62,188 nucleotides of DNA. Source: Lampropedia puyangensis. GTDB taxonomy: Bacteria > Pseudomonadota > Gammaproteobacteria > Burkholderiales > Burkholderiaceae_C. The notes beneath the pieces are model-generated. The model saw only the letters and a program-made list of their open reading frames with translations. It searched no databases and was not told where the DNA came from. Shown here piece by piece: positions 9,296-18,443 of this stretch. The position numbers and the translations under genes were made by a program. The stretch is taken from positions 1 to 62,188 of the forward strand of contig NZ_STFG01000019.1 of the NCBI RefSeq assembly GCF_004833285.1, read 5' to 3'. Position 1 is the first letter of the stretch; every line of letters starts with the position of its first letter.

Positions 9296-10654
9296 TCAGC
9301 TAGCGCTAGGCCGCTGCATCTGGCAGCTTTGCGGCATTTCGGCTTGTGCTGGTGTCAGGGATTGAATCACCTCAAACCCATAGCCCGAGCCTTCTACATC
9401 AAACGGCACGGCCTCTGTGCCTGATTTCTGCATCCGCCCAACCAACAACGATTGCTGAAACTGGTGGTCGGCTGCGCGCATATGGCCTTGCTGCCCATAT
9501 AGTGACACGGCTACGTTTTCCAGCGCAAAGGCCACCGCCTTTGGATCCGTGCTCTGCGCCTTTTCCATCGCCGCGGCCACGGACTCAATCAACAGCTGCA
9601 TGCGCATGTGCACATAGTCATCCGCAGGGCGCGGAAAACGCTCGCGAAACGCTTGGTAGAACGCGCGACTTTGTGTCGTTGGATTGTTGGGTAGCCAATC
9701 GGCAACGGCAATCACCTTACCCACACCAGCATCGCCAATAGCCGCTGGCGCGCCCAGTGCATTGCCGTAAAAGGTGTAGAAATTCCCGTTGAAACCCACC
9801 TCATTGGCGGCTTTCACGAACAGCGTCAAATCGTTGCCCCAATTGCCCGTGATCACCGCTTGCGCGCCACTGGCCTTGATTTTGGCACCATAAGGAGCAA
9901 AGTCTTTGATGCGGCCAATCGGGTGGTATTCCTCCGCCACGATCTCAATGTCAGGTCTGCGTTGCTCCAACTGGCGGCGTGCTTCACGCAGCACCGCATG
10001 GCCAAAGCTGTAGTCTTGCCCAAACAAGTAGACTTTTTTCAGGTCACGATCGGCTTGCAACACATCCATTAACGCATTCATGCGCATATTGGCGTGGGCA
10101 TCAAAGCGAAAGTGCCAAAAGCTGCACTTTTCATTGGTTAGCGCCGGATCCACCGCCGAATAGTTCAAAAACAGCATCGATTGCTCAGGCGTGCGCTGGT
10201 TGTTCTTTTCCACCGCATTCAAAATGGCTTCAGCCGTTGCCGATGAATTGCCTTGCAACACAAAATAGGCTCCCGCATCACGGGCAGCTTGCAAAGCGGC
10301 CAAAGCCTCTTCATTTTGGCCCTTGCTGTCAAAACGCAGCAACTTCAATGGACGTGCCCCACCTTGTTCGGCAGGTAAATGCACGCCACCACGGGCATTG
10401 ACACGCTCTATAGCCCACGACAGATTGCGAAACACGGCCTCGCCTGTATTGGCAAAGGGGCCAGAAAGACTTTCCACCAATGCCAGCTCAATGGGCACGC
10501 CCATTGCCGCATGCGATTTGTCCTCTACGGCTTGCGCTGCCGTTTGTGCCAACACCTGTGGCGCAGCCAGCAATACCCCAACAGCGGTGATAGCCAGCAT
10601 CCCCGCCCGAAGTCGGCCTGCTGCGCGAAGCCAACGTTTTTTTCTCAACACCAT
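9296..10654 (-). CDS. Periplasmic substrate-binding protein, branched-chain amino acid ABC type
   Basis: A 452-residue type I periplasmic binding protein (Peripla_BP_6 family). It has a basic N-terminus and a hydrophobic signal ending in LLAAPQVLAQTA. The mature part begins with the usual ELALVESLSGPFANTGEAV and carries RGGVHLPAEQGG and VYLFGQDYSFGH. Family members bind amino acids, amides, urea or aromatic acids for an ABC importer. No permease or ATPase gene lies near, so this is an orphan binding protein and the ligand cannot be named. It converges with mltB (41 bp apart). The 325-bp region upstream is AT-rich and contains palindromes described separately. Confidence 0.85.
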   Translation of the reverse strand: MVLRKKRWLRAAGRLRAGMLAITAVGVLLAAPQVLAQTAAQAVEDKSHAAMGVPIELALVESLSGPFANTGEAVFRNLSWAIERVNARGGVHLPAEQGGARPLKLLRFDSKGQNEEALAALQAARDAGAYFVLQGNSSATAEAILNAVEKNNQRTPEQSMLFLNYSAVDPALTNEKCSFWHFRFDAHANMRMNALMDVLQADRDLKKVYLFGQDYSFGHAVLREARRQLEQRRPDIEIVAEEYHPIGRIKDFAPYGAKIKASGAQAVITGNWGNDLTLFVKAANEVGFNGNFYTFYGNALGAPAAIGDAGVGKVIAVADWLPNNPTTQSRAFYQAFRERFPRPADDYVHMRMQLLIESVAAAMEKAQSTDPKAVAFALENVAVSLYGQQGHMRAADHQFQQSLLVGRMQKSGTEAVPFDVEGSGYGFEVIQSLTPAQAEMPQSCQMQRPSAS

Positions 10655-10979
10655 GTATATCCTTCAATGCATTCAAGCGATCTTGACGTTCGATTGAACG
10701 TGGTGTTTATTATGGTTGTGTGTTTTTGCTTATGTTTGATTATTTAATCTGCATATATGCACACTAAATTAATGATAATTAGAAGAAGTTAGCTGATATT
10801 CAAACAATCAAGCGCATATGTTATTTATTTTCGGCTATCGAATCCAATACAGTACATGGGTCATGTTGTGCAAAATTGAAAATTTATTCTGCATTTTCAA
10901 TAAAACTCAGTAAAACAACTGATGCAAACACTCAGCTGCAGTACATGCTGAACGGCAAATGGCACGATAATCGCGCGCC
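10655..10979. promoter_or_regulatory. Divergent AT-rich intergenic region between the binding protein and the TauE-type permease
   Basis: No gene is seen here. It holds the inverted repeat ACGTTC (10686-10691)/GAACGT (10696-10701) just upstream of the binding-protein gene, the palindrome GCATATATGC (10751-10760), and ATTAATGATAATTAGAAGA (10768-10786), which matches 12 of 19 positions of the classical Fur box. Which of the two genes these control, and whether any is functional, is not determinable from sequence. Confidence 0.4.
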
Positions 10980-11738
10980 ATGGAATGGATCATCGTCTCT
11001 CTCGCATCTCTTTTCGCAGGCTTTGTCGATGCCATCGTTGGCGGCGGAGGTCTGGTGCTTGTACCTGCTCTTTTTGCGGTCTACCCCAGCGCTGTACCAG
11101 CAACGTTATTGGGCACCAATAAGTCTGGCTCCATTTGGGGTACATCGTTTGCTGCATGGAAATACGCCAAGCGCGTTCAATTCCGCTGGCGCACACTTGT
11201 GCCAGCCATTGCGGCAGCGTTTGTGGGCTCCATGCTCGGCGCTTGGGCATTGACCCAAATCTCCGCAGACTTCTTGCGCAAGGCATTGCCTTTTATTCTG
11301 CTGGCCGTGCTTGTTTACACCTTGGCACGTAAAGACATGGGGCAAAACAACCAACCGATTGCAAACCCACACAAGGAAATTGCGTTGGGCATGCTGATTG
11401 GTTTGTTGATTGGTTTTTACGACGGTTTTTTTGGCCCAGGCACAGGCAGTTTTCTGGTCTTCGCTTTTGTACGCATACTGGGGTTTGATTTTCTCAATGC
11501 CTCAGCCAATGCCAAGCTGCTCAACATTGCCACCAATTTCGCAGCCCTGTTGCTATTGGGCTGGAAAGGCCATATTTGGTGGCATTTGGCAATTCCACTG
11601 GCCCTGTCCAACATTATCGGAAGCTTTTTAGGCACGGCCATGGCCTTGCGTTACGGCTCAGGCTTCGTGCGATGGATGTTTATTGCCGTGGTCACGGTGT
11701 TGATTGCCCGCTCTGCTTGGGATGGCTTTTTCAGTTGA
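10980..11738 (+). CDS. TauE/SafE-family membrane permease (sulfite/organosulfonate exporter type)
   Basis: A 252-residue integral membrane protein with about seven to eight transmembrane helices. The two TauE/SafE repeats are recognisable by FAGFVDAIVGGGGLVLVPAL near residues 12-31 and GFYDGFFGPGTGSFLVFAF near residues 145-163, each with the Gly/Asp-rich turn typical of the family. Members move sulfite, sulfoacetate or other small anions. The substrate is not shown by context: the neighbours are an orphan binding protein on the other strand and secA. The ATG at 10980 has no strong ribosome binding site, but the protein matches the family from this point. A bidirectional terminator follows. 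Confidence 0.88.
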   Translation: MEWIIVSLASLFAGFVDAIVGGGGLVLVPALFAVYPSAVPATLLGTNKSGSIWGTSFAAWKYAKRVQFRWRTLVPAIAAAFVGSMLGAWALTQISADFLRKALPFILLAVLVYTLARKDMGQNNQPIANPHKEIALGMLIGLLIGFYDGFFGPGTGSFLVFAFVRILGFDFLNASANAKLLNIATNFAALLLLGWKGHIWWHLAIPLALSNIIGSFLGTAMALRYGSGFVRWMFIAVVTVLIARSAWDGFFS

Positions 11739-11763
11739 GCATCACCATCGAACGGCCATGAAC

Positions 11764-11796
11764 TAAAAAAGGTGCCATATGGCACCTTTTAAAAAA
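11764..11796. terminator. Bidirectional intrinsic terminator between the TauE-type gene and secA
   Basis: Arms AAAAGGTGCC and GGCACCTTTT flank an AT loop (near-perfect palindrome), with A and T runs on both sides, so it can end transcription from both convergent genes. Confidence 0.85.
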
Positions 11797-11847
11797 CAAC
11801 ATAACAAGTCCTCAGTAGGTCTTGCAAGCCTACCGAGGCACTGCCAT

Positions 11848-14574
11848 TCAAGTCAATTGGCCGTGGCATTGCTTGTATTTTTTGCCACTGCCACATGGGC
11901 ACGGATCGTTACGGCCCACACGCGGTACACCATCAGCAGTCGCTTGCTCAAAAGCGGCCTCCGCATTGGTGTGGTCAATGGCGCGCTGGGCCAACGCTTC
12001 AGCGGCATCCTCCATTTGAGCAGCGGCTTGTTCGACCTGCTGCGGATCCTGAATTTTCACGCGCATGATGATGCGGGTGATTTCAGCACTGGCGGTGTTG
12101 ACCATTAAACGGAACAGCTCAAACGACTCGCGCTTGTATTCCTGTTTCGGTTGTTTCTGCGCAAAACCACGCAAATGGATGCCTTGGCGCAAATAATCCA
12201 ATGCGCTGAGATGGTCACGCCATGCATTGTCAAAGGTTTGCAGCAGCACCACACGCTCAAAATTGTTGAATTGTTCAGCCCCTGCACGCGCAACCTTCTC
12301 AGCATAGGCTGCGTTGGCCGCATTCATCACCAAGTCATGGATATCTTCTGCAGAAATGGAGTCCGAAGCTTCTACCTTGGCTGCCAGATTCAAATGCAAG
12401 TCCCATTCATTGGCCAACTCTGCATCCAATGCCACCAAATCCCACTGCTCTTCCATGGACTCTGGCGGCACATGGCGGTTGAGCAAATCGGAGAATGTCG
12501 CCTCTCGCATGCCAGCGATGGTGTCATTCACGCTCGTCGCATCCAAGATTTCATTGCGCTGTGCATAAATGACTTTACGCTGTTCATTGGACACATCGTC
12601 GTAGTCCAGCAATTGCTTGCGAATATCGAAGTTGCGTGCTTCCACCTTGCGCTGAGCTGACTCGATACTGCGTGTCACCATGCCCGCCTCAATAGCCTCA
12701 CCTTCTGGCATTTTGAGTCGGTCCATGATTGCACGCACACGATCGCCAGCAAAAATGCGCATCAGCGGATCATCCAGCCCAAGGTAAAAGCGGGAAGAGC
12801 CTGGATCGCCCTGACGGCCTGAACGACCGCGCAGCTGATTGTCGATGCGGCGTGACTCGTGGCGCTCTGTCGCGATGATGCGCAAGCCACCGAGCTCTTT
12901 GACTTTGGCGTTGTCTTGCTTCCACTGCTCGCGCAAACCCTCGATTTGGATGCGTTTGTCTTCCTCAGAGAGATTTTCGTTGGCTTCAATAGCCGCAACG
13001 TCTTTTTCGATATTTCCGCCCAGCACAATGTCTGTCCCGCGGCCTGCCATGTTCGTGGCAATCGTGATCATGCCCGAGCGACCTGCCTGGGCAATGATGT
13101 CTGCTTCACGCTCGTGCTGTTTGGCATTGAGCACTTGGTGGGGTAACTTGGCCTGATTGAGCAAGTTCGCAATGATCTCAGAATTCTCAATCGAACTGGT
13201 GCCCACCAACACAGGTTGACCGCGCTCATAGCATTCACGGATATCGGCAATGGCTGCGTTGTATTTTTCTTTAGTGGTTTTGTAGACGCGGTCGAGTTGG
13301 TCGTCGCGCACGCTCTTGCGGTTAGGAGGAATGATCACGGTCTCCAGACCGTAGATTTCCTGGAATTCGTACGCCTCTGTATCTGCTGTCCCGGTCATCC
13401 CCGAGAGCTTGTTGTACATGCGGAAGTAATTCTGGAACGTGATGGAGGCCATGGTGGTGTTCTCGGCCTGAATCCGCACGCCCTCTTTCGCTTCAACGGC
13501 TTGGTGCAAGCCATCACTCCAGCGGCGACCAGACATCAATCGTCCTGTGAACTCATCCACAATCACCACTTCGTTGTTTTGCACCACATAGTGCTCATCA
13601 CGGTTGAACAGCGTATGCGCACGCAATGAGGCATACAAATGGTGCACCAGCATGATGTTGCCCGGGTCGTACAGCGAAGTGCCTTCGGCCAGCAAACCCT
13701 GCTCTGACAAAATGCGCTCAGCCGTTTCGTAGCCTTGGTCGGTCAAATGCACCTGACGGGCTTTCTCATCAACCGTGTAGTCACCCGGTGTAATAACGCC
13801 TTCGCCAGTGCGAGGATCCGCCTCGCCTTCTTGCCGCGTCAATTGCGGGGCAATGGCGTTCATCGTCAAATAGATTTTGGTGTTGTCTTCTGCCGGGCCG
13901 CTGATGATCAAAGGCGTGCGTGCCTCATCGATCAAAATCGAGTCCACCTCATCGACAATCGCAAAGTTCAGACCACGCTGCACCCGGTCTGCGGCTTCAT
14001 AGACCATGTTGTCGCGCAAATAGTCAAAGCCATACTCGTTGTTGGTGCCGTAGGTGATGTCTGCCTGGTAAGCGGCTTGTTTGACCTCTTTAGGCAAAGT
14101 CGCCAAGTTGATGCCTACGGTCAAGCCCAAAAAGTTGTAGAGGCGCCCCATACTCTCGGCATCGCGGCGGGCCAGGTAATCATTCACCGTGACCACGTGA
14201 ACGCCTTGCCCTGTCAATGCATTGAGATAGACCGGCAGCGTTGAGGTCAAAGTCTTGCCTTCGCCCGTGCGCATCTCGGCGATTTTTCCGTAGTGCAAAG
14301 CCATGCCACCAATGAGCTGCACATCAAAATGGCGCATTTTCATCACGCGCTTGGAGGCCTCGCGCACAACCGCAAATGCTTCTGGCAACAAATCATCCAG
14401 GCTCTCGCCTTTGTCCAAACGCGCTTTGAAATGCGCGGTTTTCCCGGTCAAGTCTTCATCACTGAGTTTTTCAAATTCAGACTCCATTGCATTGATGCGT
14501 GCAACGGTTTTGCGGTACTGTTTGAGCAACCTGTCGTTGCGGCTGCCGAAAAGCTTGGTGAGAAAGTTCGCCAT
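11848..14574 (-). CDS. secA: Protein translocase ATPase SecA
   Basis: SecA (908 residues) drives post-translational export through SecYEG. Visible landmarks are the nucleotide-binding stretch [15 protein letters not shown] near residues 100-115, [20 protein letters not shown] near residues 205-225, the second nucleotide-binding domain with [15 protein letters not shown], and [20 protein letters not shown]. The C-terminus carries the zinc-binding SEC-C motif ([14 protein letters not shown]), which contacts SecB. The frame is open upstream to 14637, but the ATG at 14574 ([11 protein letters not shown]) is the family start. Length is normal. The M23 peptidase and DciA-like genes upstream are the usual neighbours in this bacterial group. 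Confidence 0.98.
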   Translation of the reverse strand: MANFLTKLFGSRNDRLLKQYRKTVARINAMESEFEKLSDEDLTGKTAHFKARLDKGESLDDLLPEAFAVVREASKRVMKMRHFDVQLIGGMALHYGKIAEMRTGEGKTLTSTLPVYLNALTGQGVHVVTVNDYLARRDAESMGRLYNFLGLTVGINLATLPKEVKQAAYQADITYGTNNEYGFDYLRDNMVYEAADRVQRGLNFAIVDEVDSILIDEARTPLIISGPAEDNTKIYLTMNAIAPQLTRQEGEADPRTGEGVITPGDYTVDEKARQVHLTDQGYETAERILSEQGLLAEGTSLYDPGNIMLVHHLYASLRAHTLFNRDEHYVVQNNEVVIVDEFTGRLMSGRRWSDGLHQAVEAKEGVRIQAENTTMASITFQNYFRMYNKLSGMTGTADTEAYEFQEIYGLETVIIPPNRKSVRDDQLDRVYKTTKEKYNAAIADIRECYERGQPVLVGTSSIENSEIIANLLNQAKLPHQVLNAKQHEREADIIAQAGRSGMITIATNMAGRGTDIVLGGNIEKDVAAIEANENLSEEDKRIQIEGLREQWKQDNAKVKELGGLRIIATERHESRRIDNQLRGRSGRQGDPGSSRFYLGLDDPLMRIFAGDRVRAIMDRLKMPEGEAIEAGMVTRSIESAQRKVEARNFDIRKQLLDYDDVSNEQRKVIYAQRNEILDATSVNDTIAGMREATFSDLLNRHVPPESMEEQWDLVALDAELANEWDLHLNLAAKVEASDSISAEDIHDLVMNAANAAYAEKVARAGAEQFNNFERVVLLQTFDNAWRDHLSALDYLRQGIHLRGFAQKQPKQEYKRESFELFRLMVNTASAEITRIIMRVKIQDPQQVEQAAAQMEDAAEALAQRAIDHTNAEAAFEQATADGVPRVGRNDPCPCGSGKKYKQCHGQLT

Positions 14575-14918
14575 GAAAATTACCGTCCCGCACGCCTGAT
14601 TGGTACGGGCGGCCGGTTCCTCAAAAGTCAAGTCCAAATAAAAAAGTCAAAACCAAACTGTGCTTTCAAGTAGCGGCACGGCGCACTCAATCAATGCAGT
14701 CAGGTTTTGCAGTATCGCGCATTCTAACGCGCAGCTTTCTGGCAGTCAGAAGTCTTGCGCCTTGCAGCGATGTGAACGCAATACGCTCCCCATGCTCCAT
14801 CAGCTTGGGGGCAACCAGTGCTGTTTCAAGACGTGTCCATCAGAAAAAGACTTCGGCCCAACTGCGCAACACAAGTCATGAAGCACCTTGCTAATTGCCA
14901 AGGCCCAGGCGTAATGGC
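14575..14918. other. Gene-free stretch upstream of secA
   Basis: These 344 bp hold no convincing gene. They should contain the secA promoter and the end of the M23 transcript; no clear terminator hairpin or regulatory palindrome is seen. Confidence 0.5.
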
Positions 14919-15881
14919 CTATTGCTGGTGCTGGGCCAGCAAATCTGACCACGACGCTTTTTTACCCGCAGCAAGAAAACGCTGGGGATTTTGCTGCTGG
15001 CCGTTGACCAGCACCTCAAAATGCAAATGTGGGCCAGTGGAACGCCCTGTACTGCCCACTTCAGCCACTTTTTCCCCTCGCCGCACAACATCACCGCGTT
15101 GTGCCAGCAGTTTAGAGGCATGGGCATAGCGGCTGATCACGCCATTGCCATGGTCAATTTCCAGCATGTTGCCGTAAGCCGAGTGGTATTGTTGCGTAAT
15201 CACAATACCGCCAGCAGCGGCCAAAATTGGAGTGCCAGTTGGCGCCTGAAAGTCCAAGCCAGTGTGCCGCGCTTTGCGCCCCGTGAGCGGGTCGATCCGC
15301 GTTCCAAAGGCCGAACCAACCTGCCGACCAGGTACGGGCTCTTGCGTTGGGATCATGCGCCGTGCCAGCACATCTGCATACAAATGCGTTTGGGCAACCA
15401 TCAAATAGTCAGACTGATCCGTCAATTGGCGATCCATGCGCGCAAGCAAATCAAGCAACTCTTGCCGCTCCATCGGTACATCATTGACCAAGGGGCCACC
15501 TGCATCCAAAGACAAAACATCTAAAGCACCATCCGCTGGGGCTGGCACTCCAGCCAAATCAGACACCCGCTCAGACTGAGTTTGCAACTGCACCAGCCTT
15601 GCTTGCATCTCACCGACTTTTCTCGCCATTTCATCCATGCTCTGGCGCATCACCGCCCGCTCTGTCTCCAGCGATTCGCTGGCCCGGTTGGCCAAACCAA
15701 GCACCCGACTCATGGCTGAGGTCTGCACATTCCAATCACTCACACGCGACTGCGCTTGCAACATCAGCAAAGCCGCCGCGCCCGCACACAAAGTGAACAC
15801 CAATGCCAGCACCAGTGCGGCCAACGGAAAGTTCAGCGTGTAGCTGCGCGACCAACGCGCATCAGTCATAATCAATTGCAT
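14919..15881 (-). CDS. M23-family (LytM-type) metallopeptidase, membrane-anchored
   Basis: A 320-residue peptidase with one N-terminal transmembrane helix (about residues 18-42), a coiled-coil-like region rich in Glu/Gln (about 60-105), and a C-terminal M23 domain. Zinc and catalytic residues are visible in KARHTGLDFQAPTGTPI and GPHLHFEVLVNG (HxH). It probably cleaves peptidoglycan crosslinks in the periplasm or acts as an amidase activator. The ATG at 15881 has AGAGG 13 nt upstream; a second ATG at 15869 is possible. It is encoded between secA and a divergent DciA-like gene, a common order in Burkholderiales. Confidence 0.9.
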   Translation of the reverse strand: MQLIMTDARWSRSYTLNFPLAALVLALVFTLCAGAAALLMLQAQSRVSDWNVQTSAMSRVLGLANRASESLETERAVMRQSMDEMARKVGEMQARLVQLQTQSERVSDLAGVPAPADGALDVLSLDAGGPLVNDVPMERQELLDLLARMDRQLTDQSDYLMVAQTHLYADVLARRMIPTQEPVPGRQVGSAFGTRIDPLTGRKARHTGLDFQAPTGTPILAAAGGIVITQQYHSAYGNMLEIDHGNGVISRYAHASKLLAQRGDVVRRGEKVAEVGSTGRSTGPHLHFEVLVNGQQQNPQRFLAAGKKASWSDLLAQHQQ

Positions 15882-15992
15882 AACGGTGTCTTAACCTCTC
15901 GCTTCAATGAAAGAAGCTGCGCAGCGGCGCTCAAACAGCCACCTGCTCGCAGCTTTTCACGCATCAACGCCTACTTGGCACTGGACGTACAC

Positions 15993-16370
15993 GTGCAATC
16001 CGATCGCCCATCACGCCCACGCCCATCGCGCGTAACCCAGCACTACGGCAGCGGCCACACAACAGCGCGCACAGATATTGGCACATTGATCGGCCAGTCC
16101 CCACTGCTGACACAGCTCACCGCACACGCCAAACTGTCCAGTCAATTGCTCGAATGCATACAGCCTGCGCTGCCCATGGGGTTACGCGCCAGCGTTCAAG
16201 CAGGCCCTGTAGAAGGGCACGAGTGGTGTGTGATTGTGCCAAACTCTGCCGTTGCAGCCAAACTTCGCCATCTCAGCCCGCTTCTGCTGGAGGCATTGAA
16301 AGCAGGAAACACTCCTGCCATGCCTACGATTACGCACATTCGATTGCGTGTGGCAACCACCCCAACCTGA
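15993..16370 (+). CDS. DciA-like protein (DUF721 family)
   Basis: A small protein whose C-terminal 100 residues match the DUF721/DciA pattern: LPMGLRASVQAGPVEG, then HEWCVIVPNSAVAAKLRHLSP and a terminal THIRLRV. DciA loads the replicative helicase DnaB at bacterial origins in species lacking DnaC; short betaproteobacterial members are less studied. There is no in-frame ATG in a sensible place. The GTG at 15993 gives 125 residues; TTG codons at 15975 and 15876 are alternatives, the last overlapping the divergent M23 gene. The start is therefore uncertain, while the frame and family are supported. A strong terminator follows. Confidence 0.65.
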   Translation: MQSDRPSRPRPSRVTQHYGSGHTTARTDIGTLIGQSPLLTQLTAHAKLSSQLLECIQPALPMGLRASVQAGPVEGHEWCVIVPNSAVAAKLRHLSPLLLEALKAGNTPAMPTITHIRLRVATTPT

Positions 16371-16420
16371 AAACATATTCAAGAGCATCCACACGCTCTA
16401 CAACCTGCATGCAAAAACGC

Positions 16421-16455
16421 CCCCCCGCAAGGACTACATCCTTGCGGGGGGTTCT
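16421..16455. terminator. Strong bidirectional terminator
   Basis: Arms CCCCCCGCAAGGA (16421-16433) and TCCTTGCGGGGGG (16439-16451) form a 13-bp GC-rich stem with a 5-nt loop, with TTCTTTA on the right and GCGTTTTTG on the reverse strand. It serves the DciA-like gene (+) and the PRC-barrel gene (-). Confidence 0.9.
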
Positions 16456-16472
16456 TTATTCCTTGAAGACGA

Positions 16473-16871
16473 TTACTTCTTGGCGTATTCAAATTTTGGC
16501 AGTGTTTTCAGCGCATCTTTTGTCGCTCCTGCAAGCGTGATTTTGTCGTTATTGATGCGGAAATTTTTAACGGGAATGGCCACATCATGTGCCCCCATGC
16601 CCAAGAATCCACCCACACTCAAAATGGCATAGGAAACGGTGCCATCAGGAGCCACGATCACGTCCTCCACCTTACCAACAGACTCATCCCCATCATTGTG
16701 CACGGTCTTGCCCAAAATCGAATCCTTCAAGCTCCACCCTGAAGCCACGGCCTGAACTTCAGTGGCAGACACACCCAAAGTAGCAGTTCCTGCAACAGGC
16801 TGAGCAGTCGCTACGCCGCAAACCAACCCCAGAGAAATTGCACTCGCAATGAAAAATTTTTGGCTATTCAT
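16473..16871 (-). CDS. PRC-barrel domain protein, exported
   Basis: A 132-residue protein with a cleavable signal peptide (about residues 1-24, ending CGVATAQPVAG) and a PRC-barrel domain (about 50-125) recognisable by LGKTVHNDGDESVGKVEDVI and GTVSYAILSVGGFLGMG. PRC-barrels bind partners or ligands in photosynthetic, RNA-processing and stress proteins; exported versions in proteobacteria are often induced by stress but have no defined role. The ATG at 16871 is preceded by AAGGAGCC, an excellent ribosome binding site. It is transcribed alone. Function unknown. Confidence 0.85.
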   Translation of the reverse strand: MNSQKFFIASAISLGLVCGVATAQPVAGTATLGVSATEVQAVASGWSLKDSILGKTVHNDGDESVGKVEDVIVAPDGTVSYAILSVGGFLGMGAHDVAIPVKNFRINNDKITLAGATKDALKTLPKFEYAKK

Positions 16872-17219
16872 AATGGCTCCTTGATATGTTGCCCTGCAAC
16901 GATTGATAGGAGACTTCATCTTAGAGTCCTGAATACCAAGCGGATGTCAGCTGTATTTGTCTTCTGGCGTACTCATTGTCCTACGTGGCTATAGGACAAG
17001 CTCTACCGGCATGCAGATGATGCAGACCGCTTTGATGGAGGCATTGCTCCTGCCGAAGTTACCTCTTTCGCATAGCTTTTGACGGACTCAAGCCAGCGGG
17101 CGGGCACTGTTTTTTTCATCACCGCAGGGAATACACAAACCCGGGCGCTTTTCAAACGGCTCTTGAACAAACGTACAAAACAAAAAACCCCCATGCAAAT
17201 GCATGAGGGTTTATGTGTT
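16872..17219. promoter_or_regulatory. Gene-free region upstream of the PRC-barrel gene with an inverted repeat
   Basis: About 350 bp without a convincing gene. TGTCCTA (16977-16983) and TAGGACA (16992-16998) form a perfect 7-bp inverted repeat about 110 bp upstream of the PRC-barrel start, a possible operator. A terminator for the tRNA transcript lies at its right end. Confidence 0.4.
17182..17212 (-). terminator. Terminator downstream of tRNA-Thr
   Basis: On the minus strand the arms AACCCTCATGC and GCATGGGGGTT (one mismatch) are followed by TTTTTTG. It lies 8 nt after the tRNA 3' end. Confidence 0.8.
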
Positions 17220-17295
17220 TGGTGCCGGATGTCGGATTCGAACTGACGACCTACCGCTTACAAGGCGGGTGCTCTACCAACTGAGCTAATCCGGC
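17220..17295 (-). tRNA. tRNA-Thr (anticodon TGT)
   Basis: The minus strand gives a 76-nt cloverleaf: acceptor GCCGGAT pairs with ATCCGGC, the D arm is GCTCAGTTGGTAGAGC, the anticodon loop CTTGTAA contains TGT, and the T arm contains GTTCGAATC. The CCA end is encoded (17220-17222). The last pair of the anticodon stem (27-43) is C/T, a mismatch. It lies 45 nt after rbgA on the same strand and may be co-transcribed with it. Confidence 0.95.
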
Positions 17296-17340
17296 GAAAG
17301 ACGGCATTGTATATGAAAAAAATGCGTCTTGAACGAAAAA

Positions 17341-18294
17341 TCATTTTTTCTTGCGGCGCTTCTTATTTTTCTCCCGCTCTTGCTCGTACTGCTCTTTGCG
17401 CAATTGGCGCTCGGCATCCAATCGTTCGCCAGTGGCCAGCCACTCTTGAAACTCTGCTGGGGTTTCAATGGTCAAACGCCCCAAGACCCCTGAGCGGAAG
17501 TCCTGCAAAATAATTTCTGCTGCTTTTTGCGCATTCACCCGCCCACCCGGCAACAACGCACCGCGTTTGCGCCCCACCTCGTCAAACAGCACATGGTCAG
17601 CCATAGCCGTCAAGGCCTGCACATTATCTGCCACAGGGTAGCGGGCCAACAACGCCTGCGGGTAGTGCCGCTGCAAGTACGCAACCAGCTCCAGCGCCAC
17701 CAGTTCATCGTCAAATGCGTTGCGACCAATCGAGCCAGCCGCAGCCAAGTTATAGCCACTTTGCGCCACGATAATGCGCGGCCATAACACCCCCGGTGTA
17801 TCAAATAAATAAAAACCGTCCTGCAAGGAAAACCGCTGCTCTTGCCTAGTTACGCCCGGCTCGTTAGCGGCTTTGGCTGCACGGCGCCCCACCATGGTGT
17901 TGATCAATGTGGACTTGCCCACATTGGGAATGCCACAAATCAGCACCCGCATGGGCTTGTCCATCGTTCCACGCGAAGGCGCCAACGCCATGCATGCATC
18001 AATCAGCGCCCGAGCAGGCGCTGTATGGTGGCCGTCCATCGCCACCGCTTTGGTGTTGTGTTGCTGGTTATACCAATCGAGCCACTCGTGCGTGCGTGCA
18101 GCATCCGCCAAATCGGCCTTGTTAAGCACCTTCAGGTTCGGCTTGTGCTCCAGCAATTCACGCAGCATGGGGTTTGCACTGGACGCAGGCAAACGCGCAT
18201 CGACCATTTCAATCACCACATCAATGGTTTTGACCCGCTCGCCAATGGCTTTGCGGGTCAGGTGCATGTGGCCGGGGAACCATTGGATACTCAT
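17341..18294 (-). CDS. rbgA: Ribosome biogenesis GTPase RbgA/YlqF
   Basis: A 317-residue circularly permuted GTPase that assists late assembly of the 50S subunit. The permuted motif order is visible: G4 LNKADLAD near residue 58, G1 GIPNVGKSTLINTMVG near residue 120, and G3 DTPGVLWP near residue 165. The N-terminus MSIQWFPGHMHLTRKA is diagnostic of the family. The C-terminal tail is extremely Lys/Arg-rich, consistent with rRNA contact. The tRNA-Thr gene follows 45 bp downstream on the same strand. Length and start match the family well. Confidence 0.95.
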   Translation of the reverse strand: MSIQWFPGHMHLTRKAIGERVKTIDVVIEMVDARLPASSANPMLRELLEHKPNLKVLNKADLADAARTHEWLDWYNQQHNTKAVAMDGHHTAPARALIDACMALAPSRGTMDKPMRVLICGIPNVGKSTLINTMVGRRAAKAANEPGVTRQEQRFSLQDGFYLFDTPGVLWPRIIVAQSGYNLAAAGSIGRNAFDDELVALELVAYLQRHYPQALLARYPVADNVQALTAMADHVLFDEVGRKRGALLPGGRVNAQKAAEIILQDFRSGVLGRLTIETPAEFQEWLATGERLDAERQLRKEQYEQEREKNKKRRKKK

Positions 18295-18443
18295 AAAAGC
18301 AAATGTGCTAGGTCAAAAGGAAAGTGCCAAGTATCGCCTAGCTCAGCCCCCTGTGCGGCAAAACGGGAGGCAAACCGCTTACTTGCCCTATATACACTTT
18401 TTGCCAAACTTGCACAGTGCCCCCTAATCGTCACCTTTGAACT

